Assembly: GCA_040367435.1 (NCBI GenBank)
Contig: BAABWY010000004.1
Coordinates: 248,001 to 312,000 of the forward strand
Length of the DNA stretch: 64,000 nucleotides
Reading direction: 5' to 3'
Source of the DNA: Hyphomicrobiales bacterium 4NK60-0047b
GTDB taxonomy: Bacteria; Pseudomonadota; Alphaproteobacteria; Rhizobiales; HXMU1428-3
Both the position numbers and the translations under genes were made by a program. This document shows, piece after piece, positions 50,149 to 57,887 of the stretch. Below the pieces are notes generated by a model. That model worked only from the letters and a program-made list of their open reading frames with translations, ran no database searches and was not told the origin of the DNA. The first letter of the stretch is position 1; the number at the start of each line of letters is the position of its first letter.

Positions 50149-50544
50149 TTATCTATTAGCAATTTTTGTCCTTGGATATAAACCATCCCTAACAAATGCT
50201 AGAAACATGAATTTATCTACTATACCAGATAAGCGTCTAACTTCTTTGCCGTTTTTCATCACGATAAATGTTGGTACTATTTCAATAGGTTTGCTTAAAT
50301 GATATTTGCCAGTTCCGGCATCATCCAGATTAACATTTACCCAAGGCGCTTTTTTGGCAAAGCTATGTGACTTATATAGCTCTGCAACATCTTGGTCAAA
50401 CACAGCACAATGATTGCATATGCTGGTTTTAAACATGATCAACTCATATGTTGCTTCTAGCCGTTCTGTTGTTTGCTTCACAACTGCTTGAGCTAAAACA
50501 GCACCCACTAGTGCCATGGCAAGATAGCCAATCCAACGCGTCAT
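50149..50544 (-). CDS. Membrane-anchored thioredoxin-like protein (CNHC motif)
   Basis: 131 residues. An N-terminal hydrophobic segment (about 5-20) anchors or exports it; the thioredoxin fold follows with a redox motif Cys43-Asn-His-Cys46 in FKTSICNHCAVF and the cis-proline loop IEIVPTFIVMKNGK. AGGGATGTAAA precedes the ATG. It lies between the TRAP genes and the zinc genes on the same strand, separated by about 140-170 bases on each side, so cotranscription is unclear. A periplasmic reductase or chaperone role is inferred. Confidence 0.8.
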   Translation of the reverse strand: MTRWIGYLAMALVGAVLAQAVVKQTTERLEATYELIMFKTSICNHCAVFDQDVAELYKSHSFAKKAPWVNVNLDDAGTGKYHLSKPIEIVPTFIVMKNGKEVRRLSGIVDKFMFLAFVRDGLYPRTKIANR

Positions 50545-50718
50545 TTTTTACATCCCTAAAGCCCCTTAAGGAGCCTGTTTACCCTTAGGTGGAATGTCTC
50601 AGCTATTTGGATTTTGCTCAATCTAGTTTTGTCTAACTAGTTAATTTATTTAGTTAAAATACATACTTAATGTGCGGCTTGTCAGCAGCTACAGCTTACT
50701 ATGGACTTAATATGTCCG

Positions 50719-51891
50719 TTAAAATGGGGAAACTGGCGTGAATGAAGAAGAGAGCAGCACAGATCCAAAAAATATGATCATGACTGCACCGCCTAGTGTG
50801 CAAAAATCATAAACATAGCTTCCAAACCGACTATTGCCGCCTGAAGAAAAATAAGCGAACCTTCTTCCCCCCACGACCGTCATTGTGACCAGTGAAATTG
50901 TTATCGCAGTTCCTAAGGCCATTGCATATACAGATATAACACCGATCCAGAACACATCTTTGATCAGGGCTAAAGCCAAAACATAGAGGGCTCCCGTACA
51001 GGGACGCAAGCCAACAGAGAGAACAAGTGAAACGATCTTTGCTAAGTCCCACTTTCCTTGCACCTCTTCGGCACTTGGAATGTGACTATGGCCGCAACCA
51101 CAATCTTCATCATGGTCGTGGCTATGACCGTGTCTGTGGTCGTGGTTATGTGCATGACTGTGACTATGATCGTGGGTGAGTTTATGTGATTGGGCAGTAT
51201 AAGCTTTCCATTTTTTGGAAAGAAGTGAATAGAGCAAATAGATCCCAAGCAAGATGATGAGGACATAAGACACTTGAGTGAATTGTAGCCCTAGTTTTTT
51301 TATGGTTGAACCGCTGGCACTGAAAATTAAGGCCGGAATGGCGACCAGAGAAACCGCGACTGTTCCTTGTACTAGAGATGATAAAAAGGAGAGAAATATC
51401 CCTCTTCTCATGGTTTGATTATTTGCCATGATATATGAAGATACTACGACTTTACCGTGTCCAGGTCCTGCAGCATGCACCAGCCCATAGAGGAAGCTAA
51501 GTCCGATCATCATCACGGCAAAGGTATAATCATTTGTTTTTTTAAATTGCTGCAAATAGCCTGTAAGTGTGTTGCTTAAAACAACCTGTTTTTGATACAC
51601 CCAAATTGTAAGTGATTGCCACAAAGATTTTTCATTTTTGGGTTTTAGGTTGTTGTTGCCAGCAGGGACGTTGTTTTCATTAGATGAACGTTTGCCAAAA
51701 TCTGACAAGGAGCGACCCGTTTTGTCCTCATTAGCTATTCCCGTATTTACTTTTTCTGCAAGCTGGATTTTTTGCAACGGATCGTTGTCGTGCGGATTGG
51801 CAAAAGAAGCACTGCTAGAATTCATGATTAGGAGCACGCTCAAGACTAATGAAGCAATGTTAAATTCTGACATATCGAGATTAAATTTCAT
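50719..51891 (-). CDS. zevB: NicO/RcnA-family metal transporter, ZevB-like
   Basis: 390 residues; six or more membrane helices. Signatures are GLVHAAGPGHGKVVVSSY and the second motif SVGLRPCTGALYVLALAL. Between them is a histidine-rich cytoplasmic loop (alternating His/Asp, then CGCGHSH) that should bind metal. An N-terminal signal-like segment is followed by a polar region. It directly follows a DUF1007 gene, the arrangement of the ZevAB zinc uptake system. ATG at 51889-51891 is 14 bases after the zevA stop; the ribosome site is weak. Nickel or cobalt transport cannot be excluded by sequence alone. Confidence 0.8.
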   Translation of the reverse strand: MKFNLDMSEFNIASLVLSVLLIMNSSSASFANPHDNDPLQKIQLAEKVNTGIANEDKTGRSLSDFGKRSSNENNVPAGNNNLKPKNEKSLWQSLTIWVYQKQVVLSNTLTGYLQQFKKTNDYTFAVMMIGLSFLYGLVHAAGPGHGKVVVSSYIMANNQTMRRGIFLSFLSSLVQGTVAVSLVAIPALIFSASGSTIKKLGLQFTQVSYVLIILLGIYLLYSLLSKKWKAYTAQSHKLTHDHSHSHAHNHDHRHGHSHDHDEDCGCGHSHIPSAEEVQGKWDLAKIVSLVLSVGLRPCTGALYVLALALIKDVFWIGVISVYAMALGTAITISLVTMTVVGGRRFAYFSSGGNSRFGSYVYDFCTLGGAVMIIFFGSVLLSSSFTPVSPF

Positions 51892-51905
51892 CTTAAATTG
51901 AATTG

Positions 51906-52613
51906 TTAATTTGAGAGACAACTTACTGTGAATGTTGGTGCAAAGAGCGAACCTGCTCCCCTATTTTCTTCATTTGTAAGATCCATAGGCTGCCCTAACC
52001 TTTGTTCGATCAAGGCTGTTTGATCCGCCCCAGCTTTTTTCTTCTCTATCATGCATTGTGGTGAAGTCCCTTTAGAAAAGGCAACAGCTGAGTTCTTTTT
52101 TGGCTCTAGGAAAGCGATGAAAAATTCGGGGTCGTAAATACCGAATTTTAATGGGTTTGCCAGAATTTTTTGCGGTTTTTTTAAAGGCAATGTGAATTCG
52201 AGTACCAGTTCTTGATTTGTATATGTGAGCACTGTGTCTATTGGCTGGTTAAATTCTAAGTTTCTTTTTTTTTGTTTACCGTAAGTAAAAAAGTCGAACT
52301 GGTGCAAACTTTCAATATTTTCCTTCGCTAGAGGTTCAAGTTCATATTGAGAATATTTTCCATCTTTATTGACATCCATTCCTACTAGAGCAAAGGCGGC
52401 GTATCCATCATCAAATTTCCAACGATGACGAAACCCTGTAATCTCGAATGTGTTATTCATGAGTAGTTTTGTTTCACTCTCAATAAACACATGGGGATGC
52501 GCATTCGCTTTTGATGGCGTAAGAACTACGATCAAGCTTACTATTCCCAAAACCAAATAGCTTAGGTGTCGATAGATTTGATTTTGATTAGTTTGCTCTC
52601 GACATACAGACAA
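51906..52613 (-). CDS. zevA: DUF1007 periplasmic metal-binding protein, ZevA-like
   Basis: 235 residues: signal peptide (about 15-38) with mature start AHPHVFIESETKL, the histidine-x-histidine N-terminus of DUF1007 proteins. FRHRWKFDDGYAAFALVGMDVNKDGKYSQYEL looks like an EF-hand-type loop (DVNKDGKYSQYE). The start is a TTG at 52611-52613 with AAGGA ten bases upstream; no in-frame ATG is available before the signal peptide. It is the first gene of the minus-strand zinc operon facing the Zur sites. Confidence 0.82.
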   Translation of the reverse strand: MSVCREQTNQNQIYRHLSYLVLGIVSLIVVLTPSKANAHPHVFIESETKLLMNNTFEITGFRHRWKFDDGYAAFALVGMDVNKDGKYSQYELEPLAKENIESLHQFDFFTYGKQKKRNLEFNQPIDTVLTYTNQELVLEFTLPLKKPQKILANPLKFGIYDPEFFIAFLEPKKNSAVAFSKGTSPQCMIEKKKAGADQTALIEQRLGQPMDLTNEENRGAGSLFAPTFTVSCLSN

Positions 52614-52757
52614 GATCTTCGTTTCCTTATTATCCAGCCTTTTTAATGGCTACATAGCTTTTGTTCTCAATTCCTAAACAAATAGGAATTCTCGGAAATT
52701 CCACAATAACCCTACCATAAATTTTGTTCAAAATGAGAAATTCATTGCATGAGTTCT

Positions 52758-52772
52758 AGTTATATTGTAACA
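52758..52772. promoter_or_regulatory. Predicted Zur-binding site 1
   Basis: An imperfect palindrome AGTTATATTGTAACA in the 208-base divergent gap between zevA and znuA. It fits the alphaproteobacterial Zur-type GTTAT-x-x-x-x-AAC pattern and is a near copy of the site 25 bases to the right. Based on motif resemblance and context only. Confidence 0.6.
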
Positions 52773-52782
52773 ATTTCTCAAT

Positions 52783-52797
52783 TGTAATATTGTAACA
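52783..52797. promoter_or_regulatory. Predicted Zur-binding site 2
   Basis: TGTAATATTGTAACA, the second near-copy, 25 bases from the first (about two and a half helical turns) and 25 bases before the znuA ATG. Placed this way a bound repressor would block znuA transcription or translation start. Confidence 0.6.
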
Positions 52798-52821
52798 TAA
52801 ATTTTACAAAGGGCTTACCCT

Positions 52822-53916
52822 ATGGTTTATCCAAAATTTAATAAATTACTTTCTTTCTTATCAGTGTTTCTTATAACACTGTTTTCTGCGTTCCCTCTTG
52901 TTCATGCCGATGAGAAAAATTCTTCTCCTAAAGTTGTGGTAACAATTAAACCACTGCACAGCTTGGTTAGCGGTGTGATGAAAGGTGTTGGAGAACCAAC
53001 CCTTCTTCTTAAGGGGGCTTCTAGTCCGCATCATTTCCAGATTAAACCTTCCGATGCATTGGCCATTAAAAGAGCTGACCTTATTGTACGGATTGGACCT
53101 CTACTTGAAACTCCAATGAATAAAGTTCTTAAGTCGCTGAGCAATACAAATTCTGTTCTGGACGTAGTCGATTTAGATGGTATTACTCATTACAAAATGA
53201 GGACTAAGCACCATCATCATGATGATCACGACGATCATAAAGAAGAACATGCAAAGCATGACAACCATGATGATCATGATGACCATGATCATAAGAAAAA
53301 ACATGCTAAGCATAATGACCATGATGATCACGATCATAAAGAAAAACATGCTAAGCATGACGACCATGATGATCATGATCATAAGAATGACGAAAGCTCA
53401 GAAAAAGATCCGCATATCTGGCTTCATCCTGGCAACGCGAAAACAACGGTCTTAGCTCTAGCTAAAAGATTAGCTGAACTTGATCCTAAGAACAGCAATA
53501 CATATAAGAAAAATGCCGCTGAACTTTCTGGTCAACTTGATAAATTATCGCTTGAGATAAATGCTCTTATGAAACCATTAGATGATCGCTCATATATGGT
53601 TTTTCACGATGCTTATCAGTATTTAACGGCATCGCACGATTTGCAATTTTCTGGCGCAATTACTCTTAACCCGGCAACTCCGCCGAGCGCAAAACACCTG
53701 AAAGAATTGATTAGTAGATTAAAAGAGAAAAAGGTTGCCTGCATATTTTCTGAAGTTCAGTACAACCCTAATTTAGTCAAAACTCTTTCTGAAGGACATA
53801 AAGTTAAGACAGCTGTGCTTGACCCAATTGGCGCCAAACTAAAAGCTGGCCCGGCTGCTTATTTCACTATGATGAAGAATTTAAGTACAGAGATCAATAA
53901 ATGCATGAAGCCTTAG
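52822..53916 (+). CDS. znuA: Zinc ABC transporter substrate-binding protein ZnuA with histidine/aspartate repeat
   Basis: Periplasmic zinc-binding protein of ZnuABC; 364 residues with a signal peptide (about 1-28). First zinc ligand lies in KASSPHHFQIKPSDA (His at about 69), others in EKDPHIWLHPGN, VFHDAYQYL and VLDPIGAKLK. Residues about 132-193 are an expanded His/Asp loop with 15-residue repeats that should capture metal. AGGG precedes the ATG. The permease and ATPase genes (znuB, znuC) are not in the window, so they are encoded elsewhere. Confidence 0.93.
   Translation: MVYPKFNKLLSFLSVFLITLFSAFPLVHADEKNSSPKVVVTIKPLHSLVSGVMKGVGEPTLLLKGASSPHHFQIKPSDALAIKRADLIVRIGPLLETPMNKVLKSLSNTNSVLDVVDLDGITHYKMRTKHHHHDDHDDHKEEHAKHDNHDDHDDHDHKKKHAKHNDHDDHDHKEKHAKHDDHDDHDHKNDESSEKDPHIWLHPGNAKTTVLALAKRLAELDPKNSNTYKKNAAELSGQLDKLSLEINALMKPLDDRSYMVFHDAYQYLTASHDLQFSGAITLNPATPPSAKHLKELISRLKEKKVACIFSEVQYNPNLVKTLSEGHKVKTAVLDPIGAKLKAGPAAYFTMMKNLSTEINKCMKP
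53195..53395 (+). repeat. 45-bp coding repeats in the znuA metal-binding loop
   Basis: Within znuA, units of about 45 bp encode KHAKH(N/D)DHDDHDHKE-type peptides; at least two near-exact units (around 53300-53390) follow a more divergent one. The DNA similarity at synonymous sites suggests recent tandem duplication, and copy number may vary among strains. Confidence 0.75.
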
Positions 53917-53952
53917 AAACAAATGCTTCTTACATTTTTAAAGTAGTTTTAT

Positions 53953-53992
53953 AAAAAACACCCTCTGATAAATTTATCAGAGGGTGTTTTTT
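53953..53992. terminator. Strong bidirectional terminator after znuA
   Basis: ACACCCTCTGATAAA pairs perfectly with TTTATCAGAGGGTGT, flanked by A-run and TTTTTTAT. It serves znuA and the converging L,D-transpeptidase gene. Confidence 0.92.
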
Positions 53993-54032
53993 ATCTTTAA
54001 TGAATAAAATAAATTAAATCACTTCGAATGAA

Positions 54033-54626
54033 CTAAGCTGATTTAAACTTTTTCCATGTCACAATAACTCTCGCTCCAACTGGCACACGAGGATATAGGT
54101 CTTGAACATGTTCGTTATACATGCGGATACAACCTTTTGAAGCTGCTTTGCCGATTGTCCATGGGGCATCTGTTCCGTGTATACGATAAAGAGATGAACC
54201 AATATATAGTGCGCGTGTACCAAGTGGGTTACGTGGATGCCCACCCGGAACAAAGGCTGGCAATTTTGGATTTTCGCGGCGCATAGATGCAGTTGGCGTC
54301 CATGATGGATTTACGCGTTTTTGACTAACACGTGAATTACCGGACCAACGCGCGTCTCCCTTTGGAATGGCAATTGGATATGAAATGGCTTGGCCACGTT
54401 TGTTGATATAATAAAGCCGACGATCACCAAAGCTTACGACAACTGTGTTTCTTCTAAATTTTTTAGAAAATGAAACATGTTGTTTTCCACTTGCACCGCC
54501 ACTTGGGCCATCACCGAATAGTACTGAGAATAGATCCTGGGCATTTGCATTTGTGGCACTGAAGCTCATAGATACAGCAACTGCCATTGTTGCAACGAGC
54601 GTTGCTATAGACTTTGAACGTTTCAT
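54033..54626 (-). CDS. L,D-transpeptidase (YkuD/ErfK domain) 1
   Basis: About 197 residues with a signal peptide (about 1-30). Cross-links peptidoglycan or anchors proteins to it in the periplasm. The YkuD signature is YRIHGTDAPWTIGKAASKGCIRMYNEHVQDLY, with catalytic cysteine in SKGCIRM and histidine in RIHGT. The ATG at 54624-54626 follows AGGAAAATTG. A near paralogue lies 300 bases upstream, also on the minus strand. Confidence 0.93.
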   Translation of the reverse strand: MKRSKSIATLVATMAVAVSMSFSATNANAQDLFSVLFGDGPSGGASGKQHVSFSKKFRRNTVVVSFGDRRLYYINKRGQAISYPIAIPKGDARWSGNSRVSQKRVNPSWTPTASMRRENPKLPAFVPGGHPRNPLGTRALYIGSSLYRIHGTDAPWTIGKAASKGCIRMYNEHVQDLYPRVPVGARVIVTWKKFKSA

Positions 54627-54759
54627 TTCAATTTTCCTCATGATTGTCGTCTAATCTAATATTTTTAAGGTGTCTTCTTAAAATTAACTATATCCTATAA
54701 CTGAACATGGAAAAGAATATATTAATTTGCCAGTGGTTACCCCTTAAATTTATTTAACG

Positions 54760-54921
54760 TAGTTCCTTATTTCCTAAAACTGGAAACCACTTTTAGGAGA
54801 AACATTTTCTTTGTCTTGTCGTTCCCTGCTCCCTAAAACCGGTAGCCACTTTTAGGAGAAACATTTTCTTTGTCTTGCCGTTCCCTGCTCCCTAAAACCG
54901 GCAGCCACTTTTAGGAGAAAC
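54760..54921. repeat. 59-bp tandem repeat with embedded hairpin (about 2.6 copies)
   Basis: Unit starts at 54773, 54832 and 54891 with exact 59-base spacing. Each begins with a hairpin, CCTAAAA and TTTTAGG, around an inner GG-3 bases-CC core (GGAAACC, GGTAGCC, GGCAGCC). The second and third units are nearly identical; the first is more divergent and the last is cut short after the hairpin. It lies in the gap between the two L,D-transpeptidase genes, just after the stop of the second. Confidence 0.9.
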
Positions 54922-54930
54922 GCAATAAAC

Positions 54931-55461
54931 TTATCGGATTACATGAACCGGTGCTCCGATATGCACCCGTTTGTACAAATCAATAACATCTCTATTTAAC
55001 ATTCGTATACACCCGCTAGATGCGGCCCGACCAATGGAGCGAGGTGATGTTGTCCCATGAATACGGTATTCACTCCATCCAAGATAAATGGCTCTTACTC
55101 CAAGCGGATTGCGAGGACCTGGTGGTACATATTTAGGATAACCTAACTTTCGCATGCGTGGTGTTGGTCTCCAACCAGGATTCTTACGTTTTAAAGTTAC
55201 AAATGTATTACCAAACCACTGCATTTTAGGTTTGCCAACAGCTACTCTATAGCGAATTGCCCTATCACCTTTGAGCATGTAATAAAGGCGGCGCTCTGAT
55301 GTATCAACAACTATGGAGCCATATGGGTATTTTTTTAAACTCTGACTTTTAAGTTTAATTACTTCGTTTGCCTGGCTTACGAGAGTGAATTGGCATAAGA
55401 AGGCAGCTATCAATAGTGTGAAACAAGTCGCTTTTCTAACTTTTTCTAAAAGTTTACTCAC
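54931..55461 (-). CDS. L,D-transpeptidase (YkuD/ErfK domain) 2
   Basis: 176 residues with signal peptide (about 1-31). Same domain as the neighbour: EYRIHGTTSPRSIGRAASSGCIRMLNRDVIDLY, with the Cys/His dyad intact. The start is a GTG at 55459-55461, nine bases after AAAAGGG. Sequence similarity to the other copy is confined to the catalytic half, suggesting an old duplication rather than a recent one. Confidence 0.92.
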   Translation of the reverse strand: MSKLLEKVRKATCFTLLIAAFLCQFTLVSQANEVIKLKSQSLKKYPYGSIVVDTSERRLYYMLKGDRAIRYRVAVGKPKMQWFGNTFVTLKRKNPGWRPTPRMRKLGYPKYVPPGPRNPLGVRAIYLGWSEYRIHGTTSPRSIGRAASSGCIRMLNRDVIDLYKRVHIGAPVHVIR

Positions 55462-55815
55462 GTGACTTAGCCCTTTTAAATACAGCTCTAAAATTCTAAA
55501 TAATGCGACTGCTTCACTATCTTCTTAGAATAGATAGCAAAATTTGAATATCCTTACCACTTTCAGGTTCACACAATTTTGTGAAGATTAAGGCGTAATA
55601 ATAATTTGAGACTAAAAATTAAGAATCTCAATCTCTAAAATGCCAGTTTTGATGAAGTATTGGCAAGGGTACTCACTTCATTTTCATGGGACTAGCTTAT
55701 AAAACATTGCCTTATTTTATGATTTGTGTGGCTCTTGCAACAGTCATAGAACTCGAGCGATAGAATAATTTTACACTCAGAGTTACATATAAGTTTGTTT
55801 TGAATTTTCTTTGTT
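55462..55815. other. Intergenic region with no recognised gene
   Basis: 354 AT-rich bases between the TPR gene and the second transpeptidase. One small inverted repeat, TTCACA-caattt-TGTGAA (about 55568-55585), may be an operator or hairpin. No clear terminator for the TPR gene was found. Confidence 0.4.
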
Positions 55816-57555
55816 TTAGAATCCAAAAATGCCACCGAAGAGAGATTTCTTCTTTTTACGCCTCACTTTGCGTCTTCTTTTCTTCTTGGACACTCTCTTT
55901 TTTGGACCCGAATTCCAGAAACCACTGTGCCATGTATCTTCACCTTGGCTAGCAACGCGCGGCGGTTTACGTCTAACCGGCACTCTTAAAGTGACCTTAT
56001 TTTGAATGCCATCAGGGTCTTTGATAACTACATCATTTTGGTTCCAAGTCCACTTCGCTATTTTTGTGCCCCACCGATAAGGCTCGATGGTCTCAACTCT
56101 TTGCTTACGCAAATTTAATATGGCGACATGCTCAATCGGTGATTTTTGATTTTTACTTCCCGCATCATAACGTAACAAGCCATAGCCTTTATAATTACCT
56201 TTAAGCACTGTCCATTCGAGAATTTTGGGTTTTTTAGGGCCGTATAAATCAAGTTTAATTTTATATTTTTTATAGAGCGGATTGATTGCAACATATTTAC
56301 CTTTTTCAGGCTCTTGTATTGACCATCCATTTACCTCTGTGCCGATAGAAGCAACAGTTTCAATCTCTTCTTCATCTAAGCCAAAGCCAAGCTGTTTTAA
56401 TCCAGTTAATGCCTTAGGTTGCATTTTATCTCGCTTCAAAGCTTCAAGATAATAACGCTCGGCATCTATTAATTTGTCACTTAAACGTGCTGCATCTCCA
56501 AGCACTGCCCAGGATCGCCCTGTTTTGGGTGCCTTTTGAATTGACTCACTTATATCTGCAATCGCGAAGTCCGGTTGTCTGTTTTTGGCTTGAACTAAGG
56601 CACGTTCTGCAAAGGCTGAAGCACTAGCTGAGAGGGACACAGCCTGATCTAAATCTTCAAGTGCTTTTTGATAGCGACCTAAATCACCATTTATACGCCC
56701 TCTCAGAATCATTATCTCTAAGTTGAGAGGTTGCTCGTTTAAAATTTGACTGAACAATTTAGATGCATTCGGTAATTGTCTATTTTCCAGATAAATAATT
56801 GCCAAGTGCTTTTTAAATGTGAGATCTTTTGGATCTAAAGAACTGGCTTTAGCGATATCCTGAATAGCCCGCACCCTATTTCCAAGTGAATGATAAACTT
56901 GGCCTCGGTTAAAATAAGCCAAAGCCTGGTTTTTATTCTTTTCAAGGGAAAGGTTTAGCTCTCGCAACGCAGCGTAGTGGCGCAAATGTTTCCAGTGTAT
57001 TTGACCTCTGGCTAAATGGGCTGGGCTTTTGTCAGCTAATAAGGTTGCGGCCTTGCCGAAATCGCTAAATGCGGGCTTTTCTGCCCCGGCCTTTAAAAAT
57101 GCATTTGCTCTATTGTGATATGACACTCCCATAGAAGGATGGAGGGCAATTGCACGATTAAAATCCTTAATTGCCTCTTCGTTATGGCCTAATCGATGTA
57201 GAAGCAGCCCCCTGTTATTGTAAGCTTTCGCATATTCTGGAAATGCTTCAATAGCGCGGTTAAAGTCTTTTAATGCCAAATGAAACTTTTTTAGCCGGCT
57301 GTATGCTAAGCCACGATCATTTAAGATGGATGCTTTAGTGTAAATTTCTAGCGCGCCAGCGAAAAGAGCTTCAGAAAAATATTGGATGGCCTTTTCGTTT
57401 TCTCTTCGCTTTAAAGCTGTATTACCTTTACGAGCTAAAAGGCTCGCACTTTCAGCCGCTTTGGCATGGTTAGAAAAAGGAGAGAGACTAATTAAAGTGA
57501 AAAGTGCGACTGATAGAGTTAGCTTCATCAATGTATTTAGTGTTTCCATACCCAT
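55816..57555 (-). CDS. TPR-repeat periplasmic or membrane-anchored protein
   Basis: About 579 residues. The ATG at 57553-57555 is preferred as it begins a signal peptide (about 12-35 of MGMETLNTLMKLTLSV); a frame 44 codons longer lacks one. From residue 35 to about 390 runs a chain of ten or more TPRs (GNTALKRRENEKAIQYFSEAL, AKAYNNRGLLLHRLGHNEEAI, AYFNRGQVYHSLGNRVRAI). A beta-rich domain follows (about 405-540), then a very basic tail (KKKRRRKVRRKKKK) ending in SLFGGIFGF. TPRs bind partner proteins; partners are unknown. Confidence 0.85.
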   Translation of the reverse strand: MGMETLNTLMKLTLSVALFTLISLSPFSNHAKAAESASLLARKGNTALKRRENEKAIQYFSEALFAGALEIYTKASILNDRGLAYSRLKKFHLALKDFNRAIEAFPEYAKAYNNRGLLLHRLGHNEEAIKDFNRAIALHPSMGVSYHNRANAFLKAGAEKPAFSDFGKAATLLADKSPAHLARGQIHWKHLRHYAALRELNLSLEKNKNQALAYFNRGQVYHSLGNRVRAIQDIAKASSLDPKDLTFKKHLAIIYLENRQLPNASKLFSQILNEQPLNLEIMILRGRINGDLGRYQKALEDLDQAVSLSASASAFAERALVQAKNRQPDFAIADISESIQKAPKTGRSWAVLGDAARLSDKLIDAERYYLEALKRDKMQPKALTGLKQLGFGLDEEEIETVASIGTEVNGWSIQEPEKGKYVAINPLYKKYKIKLDLYGPKKPKILEWTVLKGNYKGYGLLRYDAGSKNQKSPIEHVAILNLRKQRVETIEPYRWGTKIAKWTWNQNDVVIKDPDGIQNKVTLRVPVRRKPPRVASQGEDTWHSGFWNSGPKKRVSKKKRRRKVRRKKKKSLFGGIFGF

Positions 57556-57887
57556 TATTGATCTCTCTTGCTGGTCGCAAAAGACTTTCTTGTCAGCTAT
57601 TACTCTATTCAATATGTTAAATCTTGATATCACTAAAGGGCTCCATCGCATTTGCGAAATCATCTTAATGACATGTTTTAAACCCACCTAACTTTTGGCC
57701 TCATTTTAGGCCTAAATTTGGGGGCAATCTACTTTGATCATCGTTTCACTCTTGCGGACTATACTCTGATATGAGTAGACAGGCATAGAACTAACTTAAC
57801 TTTTCATGATGATATTCATATGTTAGTGGCAGTTTAGCGAGTTTTAAGGTCAAGAATTTGGCAAATTTAGAGATTTAAGGCGTCTTA

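Noticed and set aside
53173-53455. Frames antisense and out of frame in the znuA histidine region
   Set aside because: They are methionine/isoleucine repeats produced by the CAT/GAT-rich repeat of znuA.
54760-54921. Possible CRISPR array
   Set aside because: Three units of 59 bases are contiguous near-copies with no unique spacers, and no cas gene is in the window.
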